Source of the DNA: Bacteroidales bacterium
Lineage (GTDB): Bacteria; Bacteroidota; Bacteroidia; Bacteroidales; FEN-979
DNA: 17,872 nucleotides
Assembly: GCA_016926765.1 (NCBI GenBank)
Contig: JAFGNY010000223.1
Location: 1-17,872 of the forward strand
Reading direction: 5' to 3'
Shown: positions 14,637 through 17,872 of the stretch, piece by piece
Layout of the letters: every line of letters starts with the position of its first letter
Numbering within the stretch: the first letter of the stretch is position 1
Position numbers and translations under genes: made by a program
Notes under the pieces: generated by a model
The model's database searches: none
Seen by the model: the letters and a program-made list of their open reading frames with translations, nothing else
Told to the model about the DNA's origin: nothing

Positions 14637-17396
14637 TTACAGAGAGCATTCGAGTCTGCAGGAACCGAATGCTTGTTCGCAAGTGCACATTCCCAGTGCT
14701 TTTTCGGTGAGGAGGTTTTGCTGGATTTTATGCAGTTGAGATGAACCGGTGGCCGTACTTCCGCTCGTTGGCCGGGAAATGCAATTCAGGGTAACCTCCC
14801 TGAGCTGATCCTGGATAAAGTTCCAGGCGCCCATGTTGGCCGGTTCCTCCTGTACCCATTCGTAATGCGTTACATTGATATATTTATCGAGGATTTCGCG
14901 GATTTGCTCAGTCGGCAAAGGGTAAAGTTGTTCAATCCGGATCAGGGCAACATGATTTCGTCCCGTCTCCTCTTGTTTTTGCAGGATGTCGTAATAGATC
15001 TTTCCCGAACAGAATACCAGCTTCGTGATCTTCTTAGCATCTGCGGTTTCATCGTCGAGGACTTCCTTGAACCACCCGGACGCCAGATCATCCGTAGGGG
15101 AGATGCAGCGAGGATGCCTTAAGAGACTTTTCGGCGTGAATACGATAAGGGGTTTCCGTATCTGCCTGTGGAGCTGTCGGCGCAGTGCATGAAACAGGTT
15201 TGCCGGAGTAGTGAGGTTCACCACCTGGATGTTGAAGTGGCCGCAGATCGACAAGAACCGTTCGATCCGGCCACTGGAGTGTTCAGGACCCTGTCCTTCA
15301 TATCCATGGGGAAGAAAGAGTACCAGGTGATTCATCACACCCCATTTTTCTTCTGCCGAACAGATATATTGATCGGTGATCACCTGTGCTCCGTTGCTGA
15401 AGTCGCCAAACTGCGCCTCCCAGATGGTGAGACTGTCAGGCTGCCCCAGGGCATATCCGTATTCAAAACCAAGTACACCATATTCCGACAGAGGAGAGTT
15501 GCAGACACTGAAGCCGGCCTGACCGGGAGAGAGGTGTTCCAGCGGAATGTATTTTTCTTCCGAATCTTCTACCGTAAATACTGAATGGCGGTGAGAGAAT
15601 GTTCCGCGCTGTGAATCCTGACCGCTAAGCCTGACCGGAAAACCTTCATGCAAAAGCGATCCGTAGGCAAGCAACTCAGCCATAGCCCAGTCAACCATTC
15701 CACTCTCCAGCATCTCCTTCCGGTCGTTCTGCAATTTGACGATTTTTCTGAAGAAAGAGATTCCCGGCGGTAATGCAGTGATAGTAAAACCAAGTTCCAG
15801 TAACTCCTCTTTCGGGACTCCTGTCTCCTGAGAGAGGATAAAATCGTCGGGAGTTGCTTTCCTGATGCCGGCCCATATCGAACCAAGAAAGTGTTCAATT
15901 GTCGCTTTTTCAACCGTTTTGGATTTTTCGAAACAGGCTTCCAGGTTCTCTTTGATCCTCTGCCGGATCCCCTCCGCGTCGATCTCCGGCAGACTGCCTT
16001 CAGCCGAAAGTTTGTTTAAATAGATCTCCAGGGGGTCGGTATGTGTCTCGATAGCCCGGTAAAGGATGGGCTGTGTGAACCGTGGCTCATCACTTTCGTT
16101 GTGGCCATACTTCCGGTATCCCAGTAAATCAATGAACACATCCTTCCTGAACCGTTGCCGGAATTCCATGGCCAGCTTAACCGTGTAAACCACTGCCTCC
16201 ACATCATCGGCATTGACATGAAAAACAGGAGCCTGAATCGTCTTGGCAACATCAGTACAATAGGTGCTTGAGCGTCCTTCAAGGTAGTTGGTGGTAAATC
16301 CGATCTGATTATTGACAACGAGATGGATAGTCCCTCCGGAAGTATATCCGGGCAATTCCGACATCTGAAGAATTTCATAAATGATCCCCTGCCCAGAAAT
16401 AGAAGCATCGCCATGGATCAGCACCGGAGAAACCTTGTCGAAATTCCCGTTGTAAACATGGTCGATGATACTCCGGGAAAGGCCTTCAACAACCGGGTTC
16501 ACCGCTTCAAGGTGCGATGGATTGGGACACAAGGTGAGGTGTGTAGGGTTTCCGTCACCTGCCGGAAGATCTGTCGAAAACCCAAGGTGGTATTTCACGT
16601 CGCCCAGGAGTTTCTCATCATTATATTCTTTCCCTTCAAACTCCGAGAAGATCTGAAAATAGGGTTTTTGCATGATATGAGCCAGCACGTTCAACCGCCC
16701 GCGGTGCGCCATTCCGAAAATAAACTCTTCGTTTCCAAGTTCTTTCCCATACCGGACAACTGCATCCAGGGCAGGGATCAGCGATTCGCACCCTTCCAGG
16801 CTAAAGCTCTTATGTCCCGGAAATTTCTTGTGAATGAATTTCTCAAACACAACAGCTTCAGCAAGTTTCGACAAGATGTGGCTTTTTTCCCCAATGGAAA
16901 AAACAGGGCGGTTCCGGGTCGTCTCCATTTTTTTCTGAAGCCACTCGACCATCTCGGGTTTCCTGATAAACATATATTCCGTCCCGATAGACTGACAATA
17001 GGTTTCGTTCAGGTGATCGATGATCGACTGGAGTGTAGCATTTCCGATGCCAATCTCTTTCCCTGCCTGGAAGCTCTTCGGAAGTTCGCTCCGGTCCAGC
17101 CCGAAGTTGATTGGATCGAGGGTGGGAGTATAAGTACGACGGGCCCTCACCGGGTTGGTTCTGGTGAAGAGATGCCCGCGCTCCCGGTAGCCGCGAATAA
17201 GATTCAGTACCAGAAATTCGTTGGGGATGATGAAGGAAGATCCCTCCTCGGCTTTGTAATTGATCTGACAGAACTCAAACCCTTCAAAAAACTTTCGCCA
17301 GCTTTCTTCCACCGACATAGGATCTCTTTTAAAGCGTTCAAAAAGCTCTTCAAGGACAGAATTGTCTAAATTATTTAAATAAGAGAATGTATCCAT
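14637..17396 (-). CDS. sucA: 2-oxoglutarate dehydrogenase E1 component
   Basis: Thiamine-diphosphate enzyme that decarboxylates 2-oxoglutarate and passes the succinyl group to the lipoyl arm of SucB. 919 residues, a usual length. The N-terminal E2-binding segment is present (YLNNLDNSVLEELFERFKRD, then SWRKFFEGF), followed by GMAHRGRLNVL and SHLEAVNPVVEG (active-site His region). The TPP motif runs from HGDASISGQGI to NNQIGFTT, and then comes GYRKYGHNESDEPRFTQP. The transketolase-like C-terminal half is intact up to SRPTSGSTATGSSQLHKI. The last ~17 residues (MCTCEQAFGSCRLECSL) are a Cys-rich extension I do not recall from the family. ATG 17396 has a matching promoter. Starts the sucA-sucB-nadB group and diverges from the M20 peptidase. 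Confidence 0.96.
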   Translation of the reverse strand: MDTFSYLNNLDNSVLEELFERFKRDPMSVEESWRKFFEGFEFCQINYKAEEGSSFIIPNEFLVLNLIRGYRERGHLFTRTNPVRARRTYTPTLDPINFGLDRSELPKSFQAGKEIGIGNATLQSIIDHLNETYCQSIGTEYMFIRKPEMVEWLQKKMETTRNRPVFSIGEKSHILSKLAEAVVFEKFIHKKFPGHKSFSLEGCESLIPALDAVVRYGKELGNEEFIFGMAHRGRLNVLAHIMQKPYFQIFSEFEGKEYNDEKLLGDVKYHLGFSTDLPAGDGNPTHLTLCPNPSHLEAVNPVVEGLSRSIIDHVYNGNFDKVSPVLIHGDASISGQGIIYEILQMSELPGYTSGGTIHLVVNNQIGFTTNYLEGRSSTYCTDVAKTIQAPVFHVNADDVEAVVYTVKLAMEFRQRFRKDVFIDLLGYRKYGHNESDEPRFTQPILYRAIETHTDPLEIYLNKLSAEGSLPEIDAEGIRQRIKENLEACFEKSKTVEKATIEHFLGSIWAGIRKATPDDFILSQETGVPKEELLELGFTITALPPGISFFRKIVKLQNDRKEMLESGMVDWAMAELLAYGSLLHEGFPVRLSGQDSQRGTFSHRHSVFTVEDSEEKYIPLEHLSPGQAGFSVCNSPLSEYGVLGFEYGYALGQPDSLTIWEAQFGDFSNGAQVITDQYICSAEEKWGVMNHLVLFLPHGYEGQGPEHSSGRIERFLSICGHFNIQVVNLTTPANLFHALRRQLHRQIRKPLIVFTPKSLLRHPRCISPTDDLASGWFKEVLDDETADAKKITKLVFCSGKIYYDILQKQEETGRNHVALIRIEQLYPLPTEQIREILDKYINVTHYEWVQEEPANMGAWNFIQDQLREVTLNCISRPTSGSTATGSSQLHKIQQNLLTEKALGMCTCEQAFGSCRLECSL
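14645..14673. repeat. Inverted repeat in the 3' end of sucA
   Basis: AGCATTCG (14645-14652) and CGAATGCT (14666-14673) are perfect 8-bp inverted copies separated by 13 bp, which include the palindrome CTGCAG. It lies within the coding region for the Cys-rich SucA tail and ends 8 bp before the stop codon. In RNA it could form an 8-bp stem; no T-run follows, so a terminator is unlikely. Confidence 0.55.
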
Positions 17397-17425
17397 TTAG
17401 TACGATGTCTCTATGTTATAATGCC

Positions 17426-17457
17426 ATTGCAAAAATAAAGGAAAATCTCTACCTTTG
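17426..17457 (+). promoter_or_regulatory. Bacteroidota-type promoter for the M20 peptidase gene
   Basis: ATTG (17426-17429), 20 nt, then TACCTTTG (17450-17457), a perfect TAnnTTTG box 19 nt before the ATG at 17477. The spacing is the same as at nadK. Confidence 0.7.
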
Positions 17458-17463
17458 CGCAAA
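17430..17463 (-). promoter_or_regulatory. Bacteroidota-type promoter for sucA
   Basis: On the reverse strand, TATTTTTG (17437-17430) matches TAnnTTTG; TTTG (17463-17460) lies 22 nt upstream, slightly long. The start of transcription would be near 17423, about 27 nt before the ATG. It overlaps the divergent M20 promoter. Confidence 0.55.
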
Positions 17464-17476
17464 ATTCTATCTAGTA

Positions 17477-17872
17477 ATGAATGACATCCAGAACTATATT
17501 GATACTAACAAAGACAGGTTTCTTCAGGAGTTGTTCGGCCTGATCAGGATCCCATCGATCAGTTCTGAAACGGAACGGAAAGAGGATATGTTACGGGCTG
17601 CCGAATACTGGAGAAAAACAATCAGGGAAGCTGGAGCTGATATTACGGAAATCATTCCTACAAAAGGAAATCCTGTGGTTTATGGGGAAAAGATCATTGA
17701 TTCATCTCTTCCTACCATTCTCGTATATGGTCACTATGATGTAATGCCGGTGGATCCGTTGGAATTATGGGAATCCCCTCCGTTTAAACCCGAGGTGCGG
17801 GACGGCCGGATCTATGCACGCGGAGCGGATGATGATAAAGGTCAGGCGTTCATGCAAGCCAAAGCGTTTGAG
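17477..17872 (+). CDS. M20-family metallopeptidase (3' end outside window)
   Basis: The first 132 residues of a zinc-dependent peptidase of the M20 (dipeptidase/ArgE/DapE) group. The frame is open to the window edge. The N-terminus is NDIQNYIDTNKDRFLQEL with no signal peptide, so it is probably cytoplasmic. The metal-site motifs GHYDVMPVDP (His ligand, catalytic Asp) and ARGADDDKGQ (bridging Asp) are present, as is the W-x-S-P-P-F-x-P block between them. The pattern fits Bacteroidota M20 dipeptidases; substrate cannot be told from the fragment. Preceded by a clear promoter and divergent from sucA. Confidence 0.92.
   Translation, partial: MNDIQNYIDTNKDRFLQELFGLIRIPSISSETERKEDMLRAAEYWRKTIREAGADITEIIPTKGNPVVYGEKIIDSSLPTILVYGHYDVMPVDPLELWESPPFKPEVRDGRIYARGADDDKGQAFMQAKAFE

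Noticed and set aside
14241..14744. Forward-strand frame of 167 codons over the sucB start and sucA end
   Set aside because: It is antisense to firm genes and stays open mainly because the octamer repeat has no stops in any frame.
16323..17369. Long forward-strand frame (348 codons) inside sucA
   Set aside because: It is antisense to sucA, whose protein motifs match throughout; the frame shows no recognisable domain.

Overview
The window looks like ordinary chromosome from a member of the Bacteroidota, probably Bacteroidales-like. Three lines of evidence point there. The gene order CBS-domain protein / NAD kinase / DUF6089 outer-membrane protein / UppS / BamA / two Skp(OmpH)-like chaperones is a known Bacteroidota arrangement. 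Several promoters fit the Bacteroidota consensus (TTG or TTTG, 19-22 nt, TAnnTTTG). Start codons lack strong Shine-Dalgarno sequences. I see no phage, transposase, CRISPR array, rRNA or tRNA.

Layout, left to right. At 1-990 (+) is the 3' part of dprA. It converges on a PrsW-like membrane protein (1074-1760, -) whose catalytic residues are mostly missing. Divergent from that runs a long forward block: rsgA, a two-CBS protein, a one-POTRA BamA/TamA-like barrel protein, nadK, a DUF6089 protein, uppS, bamA and two skp-like genes (1843-11392). Its theme is the cell envelope: UppS makes the undecaprenyl carrier lipid, Skp proteins escort outer-membrane proteins, and BamA inserts them. From 17396 down to 11409 runs a reverse-strand, operon-like block: sucA (2-oxoglutarate dehydrogenase E1), sucB (E2), nadB (L-aspartate oxidase) and a broken gamma-carbonic-anhydrase-like gene. 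A partial M20 peptidase (17477 to the end, +) diverges from sucA.

The most unusual signal is a set of 7- and 8-bp direct tandem repeats. Three lie in the short spaces just after genes, two of them touching the stop codon (PrsW-like gene, bamA, nadK). A fourth, of twelve octamers (96 bp, 32 codons), lies inside sucB and encodes the linker between the lipoyl domain and the E3-binding domain. One octamer, GTCCGCTT, occurs both after the PrsW-like gene and in the sucB linker. It has no stop codon in any of the six frames, so it can be read through anywhere. Other oddities are the internally deleted, frameshifted gamma-carbonic-anhydrase gene, the loss of PrsW catalytic residues, a Cys-rich tail on SucA, and a BamA C-terminus without the usual final aromatic residue. 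I found no convincing new multi-gene system; the repeats are the item most worth following up.
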